Positions 31,608-43,939 of a stretch of DNA of 64,000 nt are shown piece by piece; positions within the stretch are counted from its first letter, which is position 1; each line of letters begins with the position of its first letter. The stretch lies in assembly GCA_030068145.1 (NCBI GenBank), contig JAPJBO010000275.1, forward strand, positions 122,501 to 186,500, given 5' to 3'. A program made the position numbers and the translations under genes. This stretch comes from Diplonema papillatum (lineage: Eukaryota; Euglenozoa; Diplonemea; Diplonemida; Diplonemidae). The notes beneath the pieces were generated by a model. It was not told where the DNA came from, searched no databases, and saw only the letters and a list, made by a program, of their open reading frames with translations.

Positions 31608-33824
31608 ATGAAGCGGACGGCCGGCGCGTTCGCGCTGCCGCAGGCGGCGTTCAACCCGAAGTTCAGGCCCGACCCTCGCCAGGCGGCGGACCCGAGCTTG
31701 CACAAAATTGTGCTGCGGCGGCAGTGGGTGCCGAAGAAGTGGCACGTGGGCGAGGACCCGTGGGAAATGGACGTCAACTCCGTTAAAGGCTTCTCGAAGC
31801 GTAACTTGGCCGATGTCTACGCCGACAAGGTCTGTGCGTGTTTTTGTTCAGCTCGACGGCTTTGCCCTTTTCCTGTAAGTCTCGCGCGGCTGCGATACTG
31901 TGCCTGCGAAGTCGTGTCATCAAATGCCCAGATTATTGCACCGTGTAAATCTATACTGTTTTGACCGCCTGTCCAGTCGGTCTTACCGCCCCCCCCAACC
32001 AATCCACGCCGAGTGGATGCCGCGCTTCGGAGCGAATCGTCGTCCACCGCCTTCTGTGCCTGACTCTGCAAGCAAGTGGCGAGACGGTCTCATTGTGCAT
32101 GAAGCTTTCAAAAGCCGCGATTCAGCTACTTGTTCCCGGGTCTACTGGTAGCACGGGAAGGATTCAAGAAGGTTGTATAGGCTGTCTTGAAACCCCAACA
32201 CAACACAGGTACGGGCTTGCTTGGGCTTCGCTGACGCTGTGCCGTACTTTCTCGAGCTGAAGGAACGGGACATTCCACCGACAACGACGTTCATGAACTT
32301 GTACCTTGCTGCGGCGCAGAGATACAAGTTCATAGCAGACGTGGACGGTCGTCGAGCGGTATGCCGGGGGCAGCAATTCAAAAGAAATTGCCCACTTTTC
32401 TTTTTTAGCGAGTGCAAAGGGTTCGATTGGCAAAGAAAGAAAACAACCCAAAATACAAACGGGAACCCACTCGAACAACCCCGCGAAGTGTGCAAGTTTG
32501 GCGACGCGGGCAGCCGTCAGGTTCAGAAGATGGAAACAAATGGCGAACCAGGCTGCGAAGCAACGGCCCATTCTGGGCATTAGCTCCGGGCCCGCCCGTG
32601 ATGCAACGTCGAAGGCTTGCGCAGAGCGTGCGGCAGCCACCGTCTCCCCCCAACCCGTGCTCCTCCCTTGACGTCAACCTCACACAGGACGTTTGGCATA
32701 TCTACAAGGAGCTCTCGACGATGGGTGCAAAGCCTGACATCAACACGCTCGACTTGCTCAGAAACACGGTCTGTGACCCTTATTCCTCCTGTTATCCTCA
32801 TCCTCGTGTGCGGAAGAACGATCTTTGCCTCGCGAGGGGAGGTCTGCAAGTACTCGATCCTAACACTGCAAGTACTCGATCTTCGGTGCAATGGTAGGCG
32901 ACGGCGTCAGAAAGTAACATGAAGAGATAGCAGGCTCCTCCATGAGGTTCGTGAACTCAAAAGATCGTCAACGCAAAAATTGACTTGGCTTGGTTGGCGT
33001 GACCTACCTGACGTGCTGACTTTTTGGACTTGGCTTTGCCTTGACCGGATCGGCTGGCTGGCTTGCTTAGATGTCTGACAGGTGTTTCGAGTAGTTGTAG
33101 GTTACCGCAGCAATGAAATGTGGACTCGAAAGAGAACGCAGGCAGAGTGTTCGGAAGGAGACGAGGCTAGTCTTCCGCCGGCTGTACAAACACACACCGC
33201 GCTTGTTTCATTTGCTGCTCCTCTGAGTCTTCATTTTTACGCAACACGTCGAACAGATGCACTCCGTCTGCTATGAGTACTGCGAAGCTGTGAAGCAGAG
33301 GATCATCAAATCGGACCACGCCAAGGTCACCGCAGGCCTCCACAAGGCCCTCATGGATGTTTCCGAGATGGCTGCGGATGATATCAACACCTTTATCAAC
33401 AGCTTTGCGCACAGCGGCTCGGTATGCTCATTCGATTCAGCTGAAACTGGAGAACAAGGACCGTGGCCTCTCTCATTTGCCTGCCCAGTGCGTGGGTGGT
33501 GACCCCTCAACAGCCTCCCTGGCCCTGGCCCACGCCGGATGCCGCAACCCCAGCTACGGATCCGAAGACCCTAACCCCACAAGGGAGCAGCTGCCATTGG
33601 ATAAGTAAAGCGACAACAAGAGTAGTGGTATTTTATTGTTGCGGCCTCCCACCTATTCTACACCTCTCGTGTCACTGCACAAAGTCAGACTAGAGTCAAA
33701 CTCAACAGGGTCTTCTTTCCCCGCTGACAGTTTCAAGTCCGTTCCCTTGACTGCTGTTTCGCCAGATAGTAGGTAGGGACAGAAGGAATCTCATTGGTCC
33801 ATTCATGCGCGTCTTTAATTAGAA

Positions 33825-33884
<60 letters not shown>

Positions 33885-36800
33885 ACCTGATCTCTCAGCG
33901 TTGACATTCAGGGCACTGGGCAGAAGTCACATTCCACTCGCCACCGCTGTGATGAAGCGAAATGCTGTGGTTTAATTAACCAGTTGGATTCCTCTTGTTC
34001 GTAACAGTTCCAAGCTGACACTTCATTGCGCCAGGAACCTCAAGGGGAACAGCGCGAGAGGCACCATTCACGCTAAAAAGGCCCACTCACTTGCCTACCC
34101 AGTGCTTTCCTTGCGTCCTTCGGAAAGCGAAAACGTTGTCCCTCCCGAAGCTCGCAGCAAATCTCGCATGGTTATTTCGACATTTCCCCCCCTCGTGTCC
34201 AGGCTCAAAGGGAGTTTTCCTCTGGAAGCCCGATGATCAGCGGGCGGGGAATTTTTTAGTGTCTAGCTCAACACGCGCAATTTGTCAAGAACGGGCCCGG
34301 GGAGGTTATCCTTACAGGGTTCATTTTACTCCTCAGTGAGTTACGCCCGCCGGTCCATTCGGACTCGGGAGACACGGCATCTGGATGTGAATTTGGAAGG
34401 TGCCGTTTGCCGAAGCTAGTCGTGGCCCGATGAATCCGATATGCCCTGAGTAACTCACACATTAGAGGCGTTCGGCCATAACCCATCCAGTGATAGAATC
34501 ACGATCGAACAACCGTAGATACCAGGGACTAGAAACAGGTGGTACCAAAGCCTCCAGCTTAGTATCAGCACTGACTTCCCCATTCCCGCGAAGAAGACTG
34601 ATGCTAGCATGAAACATACATGAGAGGCAAGCATCGCATGAACACGAAACTAAGATTTCCCCCTGCGCAGGAAAACAGGTAGCACAAACTACCATACCAA
34701 CGGACCACCGCAAAGTTTCTTGTTTTTCCTTGTTCATCAGAACCAACACCAAGAACAACGACCCCTGTGCAGGAAAACGCGGTTGTGAAGGCGGCAGGCT
34801 CGGAATCAGCGGAGACCGATTTGGTGGTGCAAGCGGCGTACGCGAGCGGCTCGCCGCGGGCGGTGATGAAGATATGCGAAGACTTTCTGACCGCCGAACG
34901 AGAGCGGCGGTCGTGCACGGACATGCTTTCCGCGCACGAAAGCGCGCTCCAAGGCGATGGCGACACGACGAAGAGGTTGAGCAACGAGCAAGTGCGCAGG
35001 CTGGAGGAAGACGAGAGGAGGCAGGACTTGGCGAAGGGACAGGGCGTCCAGAGCATCGTCGGCATGCTCAAAGACCCGGCTGTGCTCACGCGGCTGGCCG
35101 AGCATGACTCGGTGCAGAAGCTGACGGAGGCAGAAGTTGTCACCGGATCCGTGCCGAGGCGGACCAAAAGCGGGAAGGCCATCCACTCCGAAGTCGTCAC
35201 CGAGTGGGAGGGCACCATCCTCATCGACAGCGACCTCAAGGAGATGCGCTCTCTCATCTCGATGATGCGGCGCCACCTCATCGAAGGGTACAACTTGCTG
35301 TGCAAAGAGCAGGTCGTGTTTTTACCTCTCTTACTTTTTTACTTTGAATTCGCCGTGTGGGGGGTTTTAGGCATACAGCAGCAAGCGAGCTTAGACGCGA
35401 ACTTGACAGTACTGGGGATATATGAGCCGACAGGCCTGCTTTTCTTGTGTTAACAATGCATTGTTGGTACTAAGAATTAGTAGTTGGCAGCGTACATGAA
35501 ACTTACCAAAGCAGGTGAGTTCCGCTAGTGCGCACAAACAAAAGAAAGCGCCGTACTAAGTTTTGGGGCAGAGGGAAAACTCCAGGGTCGGCTCTAGTCA
35601 TTGCAGCACGCCCGCATACCGAAGGTCTTTGACCTTGAATTCGGTTTCCGTGTGTACGTTGCTCCCGCGAACCCGTGGCCTCACGCTACCGGGGTCTTCC
35701 GGATCCCATGCATTGCCTGCTCCTGCCAGTAGTCATATGTTTGTTTTACGGAATAAGCCATACAAGTCTAAGAGTAACAGTGGGTCTGTAGACGGCTTAT
35801 TAAATCGGTGGCAATCCACGCGGGGAACATGTCTTTTGGGCCCAGTAGGATAACAATGGTAACTCACATGTCCGAAGAATCCAACTCGATTCAACTCCGT
35901 GGCCTTAAAACCGCGGGGTCGAGGTGGATACAATACCCCCCGTCCCACGCGCTTTGTGCCTTCTCGCGTCTTTCGACCCGTCCAGCGCGAACACGAACAC
36001 ACAGGTGCAGCGGCAAGGTGCTGCGGGGGACCATTTGAAGATCGACAACCAGGACATCATCGAGGAGGTGCTGCGGCGGTACCGGTCGGCCCTGCGCGCC
36101 TTGTGCATCCTCAACATCTACGAGGCTGACCGGATCGCGCCGCTGCGGGCCGAGATTATTGCCGACGTGTCGCTGCCCATCACGCTGAGCCAGCACGCGG
36201 ACGCCGAGGGCGACGTCACGATCGGGTGCTACATCGAGATCGACCGGATGCTGCCCGTCAACGACCGGTCGCAGCTGTCGCTGGAAACCGCGCGGATCGG
36301 GTTGTCGTACTACCAGCCGACGAGCATGTTGCCAGGCGGGATTTCGATGGAGGGGCTGCGGAGGAACAAGAGCGGCTTCGACGTGCTGCAGTTCTGCATG
36401 GCCGTCGACATCGTCGAGCCAGCCGACCTCTCGGCCCGGTACGACAGCAAAGACACGCGCGCCGTCGCGCGGCGGCTGTCGCAGGCAACGCAGAACCGCA
36501 AAGGCCTGAACACGACCCACTTTCTGTCGATCGTGCGGCGTGAAGCTGCTCGGCGGGATCCGGCCGTCCACCGCGTCCTCGTCGCCTGCGCGGAGCGCAT
36601 CATCGAGCGGGGTTCCGCGAACACGCAGCCGGACTTGGTCATGCAGCTGGCAGACCTCGCGTACCTGCGGGCCCACCTGTGGCCGTCGTCCGAGTTGAAC
36701 AACTCGTTCCTGACCATGGCCGCGACGAGCACTTCGTCCGTCGCGCGCAAATTCCTCTCCACCCTCCCCTTCTACACCGTCAAGAACTTCGACGACGTCG

Positions 36801-37905
36801 TCAACCACGTCCGGTCCGAGATGGGGCTTCTCGCTGGCCGGTCTCCGGTATGCTCCCGTTCTGCAAAACACACTCGACCATTTTCAACGGTTGCACATGA
36901 AACCAACAAAAAAGTGCTACGTGATGGAGTCCAACCTCAGAGGCTGGAGTTAAAGCGGGTGCGCACCTGCAGCCAAAGCGCGTGCATGCGCACAAACCTG
37001 AAAAGCTGTGCTTCCGCGTGAACGTCCGAGAGCAGAAACCCCTCTTCGTAGTTTGTGTATTGTTTCTCCCCTCAAAGCCTCCGTCGAAAAATGCACAAAG
37101 GCAGCCCCTCGAGTATTTTAGTGCTAACAATCCTGCGCGGTGCCATACAATGATATCGAACGAAGCTGCATGTCATAAATCAAGTCAAGACCGCGTACCA
37201 CAACAAACTAAGTTTCTAAAAGGTCAAAAGGCACCCATTCCATGCCCACATCGCAAAACGCAGGTGACGTCCGACCGGCGGGGGAAAGTGCAGCGGAACG
37301 TGCACATGTTTTCGCACCCGGTTTTCACGTACGCGGACAGCGGGGTCGACGACGAGTTCTTCGGTCTGTACTTCCGGGCGCGGCCGTGGGAGGACCAGGC
37401 GGACAAGGCGTCCGACACGGACGAGGTGTTCCGCCTGTACAGGGACACCGAAAAGGAAATCTTGGACAAGTGGGAGGAGTCGGTCGGGCTCGCCCGGGGA
37501 ACCGAGGGCAAAGCCCTCGACCACCGCGGCGTCTTCGTCGACATCGCGGCGGGCGACGTCCCGCTGCTGGCGGCCAAGTGGGAGGACCGGTACCGGAAGC
37601 TGACGTCGACGCACACGTACGAAGCGATGCTCCAGATCGTCTTCGACGAGGAGGCAGCCGCCCGCGCCCTCAGCGGGACCACAGGAGCGAAGGCATACAA
37701 CAAGTACAAGATCCACGGCTCCGTGCGCGAGGTCATCAGACTCATGCGGCAGCACAACGTGCAGCCCGGACAGCGGACCTACGCCCTGATCCTCTCGCTG
37801 TGCTCACGCGCCCCCGACGAGCTCTCCGAGCTCCGGTACGAGACGCTCAAGGAGATGAAGTCCCGCGGCAAGGAGTTCTGGTGGCAGTGGTTCGAAGAAA
37901 TCTGA
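31608..37905 (+). CDS. PPR-like protein, seven exons (predicted)
   Basis: Predicted exons: 31608-31829, 32209-32358, 32688-32768, 33257-33421, 34773-35312, 36005-36847, 37264-37905 (880 aa). Every intron is phase 0 with donors GTCTGT, GTATGC or GTCGTG and acceptors mostly ACAG or GCAG, so the frame joins cleanly at each junction. Exons 2 and 3 have helical-pair features of pentatricopeptide repeats ([37 protein letters not shown]). The last exon has another near residues 820-850 ([20 protein letters not shown]). The N-terminus is basic and could be a mitochondrial presequence. By family, such proteins bind organellar RNA or are mitoribosome/assembly factors; the precise role is unknown. Exons 5 and 6 (residues 207-667) are unrecognised. 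Introns contain 28S fragments and repeats. Confidence 0.75.
33678..34050 (-). pseudogene. LSU rRNA fragment inside an intron, antisense to the gene
   Basis: The minus strand reads ACTCTCTTAAGGTAGCCAAA, ACGCGCATGAATGG, GAGATTCC, TGTCCCTACCTACTATCTGG and GTCAAGGGAACGG, the highly conserved 28S core around the R2 and R1 retroelement target sites. It continues to the AAGACCCTGTTGAG block. It lies wholly within intron 4 (33422-34772) of the PPR-like gene. Length (about 370 bp) and isolation argue for a pseudogene fragment. Confidence 0.88.
34325..34535 (-). pseudogene. LSU rRNA 3'-end fragment inside the same intron
   Basis: The minus strand reads TAGTCCCTGGTATCTACGGT, TCACTGGATGGGTTATGGCC, GAACGCCTCTAA, then TTACTCAGGGCATATCGGAT and GGCCACGACTAGCTTC. 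This corresponds to the 3' end of 28S and agrees with 29050-29275 and 47795-48140. It is separated by about 275 bp from the other fragment in intron 4, with the intervening rRNA missing. Confidence 0.82.
34585..34663 (+). repeat. Dispersed repeat family B in intron, near a 3' splice site
   Basis: CGAAGAAGACTGATGCTAGC, ACATACATGAGAGGCAAGC, CGAAACTAAGATTTCCCCC. It ends about 110 bp before predicted exon 5 of the PPR-like gene. Confidence 0.8.
35455..35565 (-). repeat. Dispersed repeat family D in intron 5 of the PPR-like gene
   Basis: Inverted copy of the repeat at 18520-18630: TACTAAGAATTAGTAGTTGG, AGCAGGTGAGTTCCGCTAGT, AAAGAAAGCGCCGTACTA. Identity is high by eye, so dispersal was recent. Confidence 0.75.
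35805..35940 (+). repeat. Dispersed repeat shared with 14885-15010
   Basis: CTTTTGGGCC, CCAACTCGATTCAACTCCGT, CGCGGGGTCGAGGTGGATAC. It lies at the 3' end of intron 5, about 65 bp before predicted exon 6 of the PPR-like gene. Confidence 0.65.
36848..37263 (+). other. Intron 6 of the PPR-like gene, with family M and G pieces
   Basis: The intron begins GTATGC and ends ACGCAG. GATGGAGTCCAACCTCAGAG near 36922 is one end of a family M element. GCAGCCCCTCGAGTATTTT near 37100 is part of family G. Confidence 0.6.
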
Positions 37906-38270
37906 GCCGCTCCTTCCCCGCCCCCGCCTTCCGGGTCCCGAGCACCTTCTCTTTCTCCCCGTGACGGCTACAAACTGTATAAGACGTGACCCCATGTGTG
38001 TGTTGCCCGTTGATGCGGGTGGTTCAAACTTGAACATTTCCCGCACAGCGCCTGCGTAGTGAACGTGAGCTGTTGTAGCCCTGTTCGAGAAGGGGCCTCA
38101 CAATGTCGGTTTCTGCTAGGCAACACCCGACTCCCTTTTCAAGTGCAAAAATTGCAAAAAAGGCGACTTCAAAACAGCAGCAAAGTCGCCGGCTGAGAAT
38201 GCAAATAAACGTATTCATCGAGGGCCCTAATTTCAAACGGCGTGGCGCGAATGAAAATGTAGAGGCCGGC
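37906..38270. other. 3' flank of the PPR-like gene
   Basis: No coding signal. AATAAA-like AAATAAACG at 38200 could be a polyadenylation-type word, but I would not rely on it. Confidence 0.4.
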
Positions 38271-38515
38271 GCGTGCACACCGCAAGCTCACACCGCAAGC
38301 TCACACCGCAAGCTCACACCGCAAGCTCACACCGCAAGCTCACACCGCAAGCTCACACCGCAAGCTCACACCGCAAGCTCACACCGCAAGCTCACACCGC
38401 AAGCTCACACCGCAAGCTCACACCGCAAGCTCACACCGCAAGCTCACACCGCAAGCTCACACCGCAAGCTCACACCGCAAGCTCACACCGCAAGCTCACA
38501 CCGCAAGCTCACACA
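38271..38515. repeat. 13-bp satellite AAGCTCACACCGC (about 18 units)
   Basis: Perfectly homogeneous head-to-tail array. The unit length is not a multiple of three, so every frame in it is a shifting artefact. There are no spacers. Confidence 0.97.
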
Positions 38516-39169
38516 CGGTAAATTGCAAGCACAAGGCGAGTCGTCATGTCGTCATCATGGCGGGTGTTGGCCGTGCACAAAAAGCTAGGTCGGGTGCACA
38601 TTGATCTTCTGCGATTCTCCCGCACTCCTCTCCAGGAACAGGGCGAACAACATGCCTTTGTAGGCGGAGGCACAAAACGTGTGTAGTTCAACTTGGAATC
38701 AATCGTCAGTACCATCCACTACAGTTTTTTCATTGACAGCATGCTAGTCGAGGATTCTGCTGACACTCCTACTTACTAAGACTGAGCTTTCACCGAATCG
38801 ACGTTCAGCTGTACACTGTGGACACCAGCCTCAGAAGCTGCGGATCTTGAAAGCACTCGCGGTCTTGTAGAGGATGGCTCTTTGGACTGTTGCTCAGTCG
38901 AGCCACAACCACGGTTGGAAACGCATTCAGCCTGTTTTGGTGCGCTTTTCTTGCAGCAGCACAAAACGCTCGCGTCGCGGGAAAAGCGGGCAGCCGCCAC
39001 GAAAACGAGCCGAACGCTTCTTCCCTTGTTTATTTACCTTTTCTTGAAATTCTTCCTACGACGAGCGCGCAGCAGCGACCCCGCAAAAGCGGATCATGGG
39101 ATGCCCGACGAAGTCATGTCTGCCGTTATGCTGCTTTTCTTTTTTTTACATATGCTGGATCCTGGGTTC
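38516..39169. other. No supported gene
   Basis: TGTGGACACCAGCCTCAGAA near 38817 resembles one end of family M. The last part may be upstream LINE sequence that I cannot recognise. Confidence 0.4.
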
Positions 39170-40169
39170 ACCAGTTGTACGTACCGTAACGCGTCGAGAT
39201 GGGGCCTCCCTCCGTGAGGTTCCGGACTACAAATACCTCGGCTCCATGCTCGTGGACAGCAGAGTGGATCTCCTACGGAACAAGTCTTTGACCTGGGTAG
39301 CAGTACACAGACTGAAGTCTGTTTGCGGTCCACGATTAGGCTCGACCTAAAGGTTTAGTTTTTCAAGACGCTCGTGGTTCCCGTCTTTCTGTCAGGGGCC
39401 GAAACTTGGATCGTTGGCACTTCCCTGCTTCCTGAGATCACGGGAGCATACACTTGTCTAGTTCGGTTTGTTCGAGGCATTAAGGTCTACAGTCGCGAAA
39501 CGCGCTGGAGCAACAATGACCTTTTTGCGGATCAGTTCCCGAGGATCGAAGTTGAGTTGCAGAGAAAGCGGCTCCGCTTCGCTGGGCACTGCCTGAGGGC
39601 GGACCAGCCAGCATCGAGCGTGCTTCTTGCAACGACACGTCGAAAGAAGAAACGCGGTCGACCTCCGCTTTCTTATCTCGATGTGCTCCAACGCGACCTC
39701 GGCATGTCGAACACTGAGGAGATCCGGGAGCTGATGGCAGACAGGGTAGCATGGGACGCGAAGGTCCAGCGGGTGGTGGAGGCCACCAGGCAGAGAACCG
39801 TGCGGCCGCCGCGGAAGACGCGGAAAGGCATGAAGGCACGTGGGACCGGATCCGGACGACCCCCGGAAGCGCGTGATCTCGCAGGCTGCGCGGCGCATGC
39901 GCAAGGTTAATGCGCTGAAGTACATCGACCAACTCATTTGTGCGGCACCGACCTGCCACGTTCAAGCTTGCTCCGACCACTGCACCCTCTGCCGACACTC
40001 GCTAGCCGTCGACGCTCATGACGGCAGCCCCATCCTGAAGTGCAAATACTGCCGACGCGTCACTGCTGCTGTGTGCGCTCGGATTGGCGCCGCTCAAGCG
40101 GCCACCTTATGTCACTCGTTCGTTTGTAAAGATTGCTCCGTTCTTCTCCCTGACTTGTTCCCGGATTAG
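39170..40169 (+). mobile_element. 5'-truncated LINE (non-LTR retrotransposon), RT C-terminal end
   Basis: The frame near 39226 reads YKYLGSMLVDS and then AVHRLKS, a typical RT thumb-entry motif. After a stop and a frame change near 39350 it reads FFKTLVVPVFLSGAETW, then RLRFAGHCLRADQP, KKKRGRPPLSYLDVLQRDLG and MADRVAWDAKV. That order is diagnostic of the C-terminal part of LINE ORF2 in many non-LTR clades. A further frame change near 39850 leads to a Cys-rich end (CRHSLAVDAHDG, CKYC, CKDC). With at least two frame breaks and no RT core or endonuclease it is dead. It ends directly at the ACT array. Confidence 0.85.
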
Positions 40170-40178
40170 GATGACACA

Positions 40179-40558
<380 letters not shown>

Positions 40559-40700
40559 TGCTGGACGAAGTTGCCAGACAAAGGGCGAAGGAATGTGTTG
40601 AACGGGCGTGAGGTCATGCGAGGCTACCCCTACACAACAAGACACACAAACACGAGAGGAAAAGGTCCTGAGGGGAAAAACGACACACGATGGGGTACAG
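40559..40700 (+). repeat. Dispersed repeat family F
   Basis: GCTGGACGAAGTTGCCAGAC, GAGGTCATGCGAGGCTACCC, CTACACAACAAGACACACAA, AGGTCCTGAGGGG. Third copy; the first part is truncated where it meets the ACT array. Confidence 0.7.
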
Positions 40701-41154
40701 ACGCAGACGGCTGACTGCCAGTCAGTTGGATTAAGACGATCACCGCCAGTTCCAGCTTTCCTTCTGAGCAGTCGCAAAGTGAGAAGCCCTTTCAGCGCCA
40801 TGCACGGCAAAGACACATTTGGACGAGCGCGTTAATCCCCGCACTTCGAATCCGTTGTGCTGGGCATTCTTGTCCCTAAGGTCTGCAGGTCCACATAAAG
40901 GATACCCGAGCAGGCTGACCTGCAGGCTGATCCTGCCGACGGATACGCAGACGTCTGTACGTCTGCAGACAACTGCTCTGGGAGGGGGGAGAGTCACAAC
41001 GTTCCAAGTAGTTCGCTAAACCCGGCTGACACAGCAAAACACGAGAAATACTCGACGTAGCTGCTTTGACTCCGAATGGATCTTGTTTCACCTTTCTTTT
41101 TCACGCCGCGATTTCTTTCCAAAAAATATTCGATATACCACGGTTGTGAAACGA
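40701..41154. other. No supported gene
   Basis: Chance frames only. AGACGTCTGTACGTCTGCAG near 40950 is a small imperfect palindrome, and 41040-41080 is an inverted relative of about 17500-17535. Confidence 0.4.
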
Positions 41155-41255
41155 ATGGACTATTGTACATTATTGTATATTATTGTACATTATTGTACAT
41201 TATTGTACAGTTATTGTATATTATTGTACGATTATTGTACATTATTGTACACGCA
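41155..41255. repeat. AT-rich tandem repeat ATTATTGTAC
   Basis: About ten variants of a 10-bp word (ATTATTGTAC/ATTATTGTAT). The same word array recurs at 42187-42325, so the two arrays flank a 930-bp segment. Confidence 0.88.
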
Positions 41256-42186
41256 GTGCTGCAGGGGGTAAGGCGTGTGGAAGGTTCACGACAGGTTTTA
41301 CACGGAATGACCCGATGAACTCGACAGACTTCCGAACATGGTGTCTTTGTCAGGGGTGTTCGAGCGCAAAAAGACAGCGTTGCAGTTCAAAAGGGTGAAA
41401 ATGCAGCAGGTTCCATATCATGGGCTACCAGAAAAAGCGACAAGCATTCGGAAAGGCAGTTGCCACGACAGGTGTCTTGGCGAGGAGGACGTCTTGGTGG
41501 ATCTTCACTTCGATCTTCACTTTGGCAATCTTCACTTCGGACTCAGTTCAGCCCGGAAATTGAAGTGAAGGTTTCCCGAGGTGAAGACCCCCTTGATACA
41601 GACGTTTGCTTCAAAACGACGTTTTCAGGGTCGAACGCAGCAGGGAAGTGAAATACATCGTATTTCGTTCTTTCTCGTTTCCCCGACCGAGCATGCTCTC
41701 CAGGGCGTGAACGGATATACTGCCCCTTTCATTCAGATACCTGCTGCAATTGGGCGCAGCGAGATAGCTGTCAGAAGCTTCCCGCAACGGAATATACATC
41801 TCTGCAAACTAACTTTTTTCGAATTGGGTGGTAAATCCAGGTGCGCCTGATGCGCCTAAAGGGGTTGTGGAGTACGCGCATTTTTGGTAAATGCTCGGAC
41901 TGTGTATTCCAGTCTTCAACATCTGGGAAAGCCTTTTTCGAGTTTGCTGTTCTGCTCAATCCCTTCTCGATCTCGCAGTTGTTTAAGTGCACTGGGCAGT
42001 TTCTTGTTGCGGCCCAGTTTGTTCGTTGACCTTTTCGTGGAGCTTCTTCCCTTCTGCAGGAGTTTGGCCCTCAGAACCGTGGGCCATGTGTTCTATTTGC
42101 AGAAAAGGGAGGCAGTTCCCGTCATTTCTAGGATATCAGAAGAGTGCCTGATTGCTGCTGGAGCATCAGGATCGTTGGGACTGCAG
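41256..42186. other. Segment between two ATTATTGTAC arrays
   Basis: No supported gene. The piece 41490-41560 repeats GATCTTCACTT words like those near 11445 and 14585. Frames up to 132 codons have no recognisable content. Confidence 0.45.
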
Positions 42187-42325
42187 TCGTACAATAATGT
42201 ATTGTATATTATTGTAAATTATTGTACATTATTGTACATTATTGTAAATTATTGTATTATTGTACAGTATTGTATACAATAATATACGAAAATCTGTACA
42301 ATAAAAATACAATAAAATACAATAA
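42187..42325. repeat. AT-rich tandem repeat ATTATTGTAC (second array)
   Basis: ATTATTGTA(C/A/T) words in direct orientation, grading into ACAATAAAAT words. The array ends right at the left inverted repeat of the large element. Confidence 0.88.
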
Positions 42326-42594
42326 ACTGGGGTGGCCATGGTCATCGGGTCGACGGGGAGGATCACAAATTATCATGGGCTGTCATGTGATCTGTTGTGA
42401 TTCCGTGTGATTTCTGTTGATTTCTTTGTGATTTAGAACGATTTTTTTGTGATTTTTACTGATTTCTTGTGATCTAGAACGATTTTCTGTGAGGTCGTCA
42501 GCAGGCAGATGCTGTAGTGCACCTGTTTTAGCGGTTTACCTGTGGCCAGTTTTTTTTAGAGAGTGTTACCACAACCACTTTTGGAAAAAAGAGG

Positions 42595-43555
42595 ATGATT
42601 TCAGCACCATGGACCCAGCCAATGTCGCAGCCCTGCCGGGTTACGCACGTCGCGGTCATGTGCAACGGTATCCAGATGAGTGTGGGGTGCATGGATTTGG
42701 CAGATCTGTTCTCCAAGCTCGAATTGTTGGGGATGGAGCTTTCTTCTGGGACTGTATTCGGTTACAACGGTGACGAGTGGGTATTGTTGGGATCCGGTAT
42801 TCCCTTCTCCTGCTTCAGCCGCGTCGTATTGCAGGACCCTGTGCACTCTCGTGCAGCTTCAGCATCTACGATTCCCGTTGTCCCCTTTCCTGCAGACGTT
42901 CTCGGTCGGAGTCTCCTCAGTGCATGTCCCCTCAGCACACGACAAGCTGTACGCGCAGCAGATTATTTGGCGCAGGAATGCGCAGACGAAGGTATCCCGA
43001 TAAGAATACAAAGCCTGACGCGGCACACCGCACGAGCTCTCTGCCTGCGAGAGCTGTACCTGCGAGACGCGCTCTTCTCCCGCCTTGTCGGAACGGCAGT
43101 TCTTGGACTGGAAACAGCTGCCACTCCTCTGAGCTGGAGCAAAAGCGGGTACCGCAGTACTGCTACTTGGACCGATGCCAAGACCGGCAAAAACATGTCA
43201 TACCCGCTCTACAGGGCTGGGGTGCGGTACGGAGGTAGACAGGGGCAGCGACAGCGACTTCGCTTCAAAGCTAAAGCAGCTGTCCGGCTACGTCCACGAC
43301 AACGCGGCTTTCACGCAGTGGCTGCGTAAAAAGTCCGTTGTTCTGCAAGGTTCCTTGTTCTGGGAGAAAGTGAGCGGCATTCGGTTCGGTGGACTGACGG
43401 CTGCAGCCTACGCGCTCACGCGTGTTGTCGGGGACAAGCGCATGTTTGAATGGGCTTTGTCGTGGATTGCTGTCAGTGGCGCACGAGGTAAGTCTGTGCC
43501 TGCGCTGCAAAAGTTTTTTGCAGACCGCGTGAACCACGTTTTGAGCCTCATCTAG
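42595..43555 (+). pseudogene. Element-borne frames, unknown protein, with a frame break
   Basis: One frame is open from 42595 to about 43230 and another from about 43215 to 43555 (ends NHVLSLI, stop). Joined by a frameshift near 43220 they would give roughly 320 residues containing IRIQSLTRHTARALCLRELY and then FEWALSWIAVSGARG. Codon use is moderately GC-rich. I recognise no transposase signature. It could be a degenerate element-encoded protein or a captured gene fragment. Confidence 0.35.
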
Positions 43556-43556
43556 T

Positions 43557-43590
<34 letters not shown>

Positions 43591-43634
43591 TTCTAATTAA
43601 AGACGCGCATGAATGGACCAATGAGATTCCTACA
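43553..43634 (+). pseudogene. 28S rRNA core fragment inside the inverted-repeat element
   Basis: TATGACTCTCTTAAGGTAGC, CAAATGCCTCGTCTTCTAAT, ACGCGCATGAATGGACCAAT, GAGATTCC. It is identical or nearly so to the corresponding part of the fragment at 33771-33862. It begins immediately after the stop codon of the preceding frame. Confidence 0.88.
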
Positions 43635-43939
43635 TGTTCACCGACGGGCTCATGCGACGGGCCCGTCGCGTCACAGTTTTTGAGCCGAGTTGTCCTCAGA
43701 CATCGAGGAACTTTTGGCTTTTCGTTGCTGCGCAGTTTGCTGCAGCTGCTTCCGCGCCAGGGGACTTCTGCAGTGAGCGGCAACTCGTGCGGGACATGTT
43801 CGGTGATGAACCGGCGAGATCTCGATGTGATGAAAGGGGCGAATAACTTGTTGCATGCTATGGCAAAAGACAGAAGTCGCCGGCCACTCAGCAGACGAGC
43901 AAAGGAACCAGCATCCGCAAGTAGCAGATACCGTAAACA

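Noticed and set aside
43553-43634. Integrated R2 retrotransposon next to 28S sequence
   Set aside because: The 28S core is uninterrupted at the R2 site here, and the preceding frame has no reverse transcriptase motifs.
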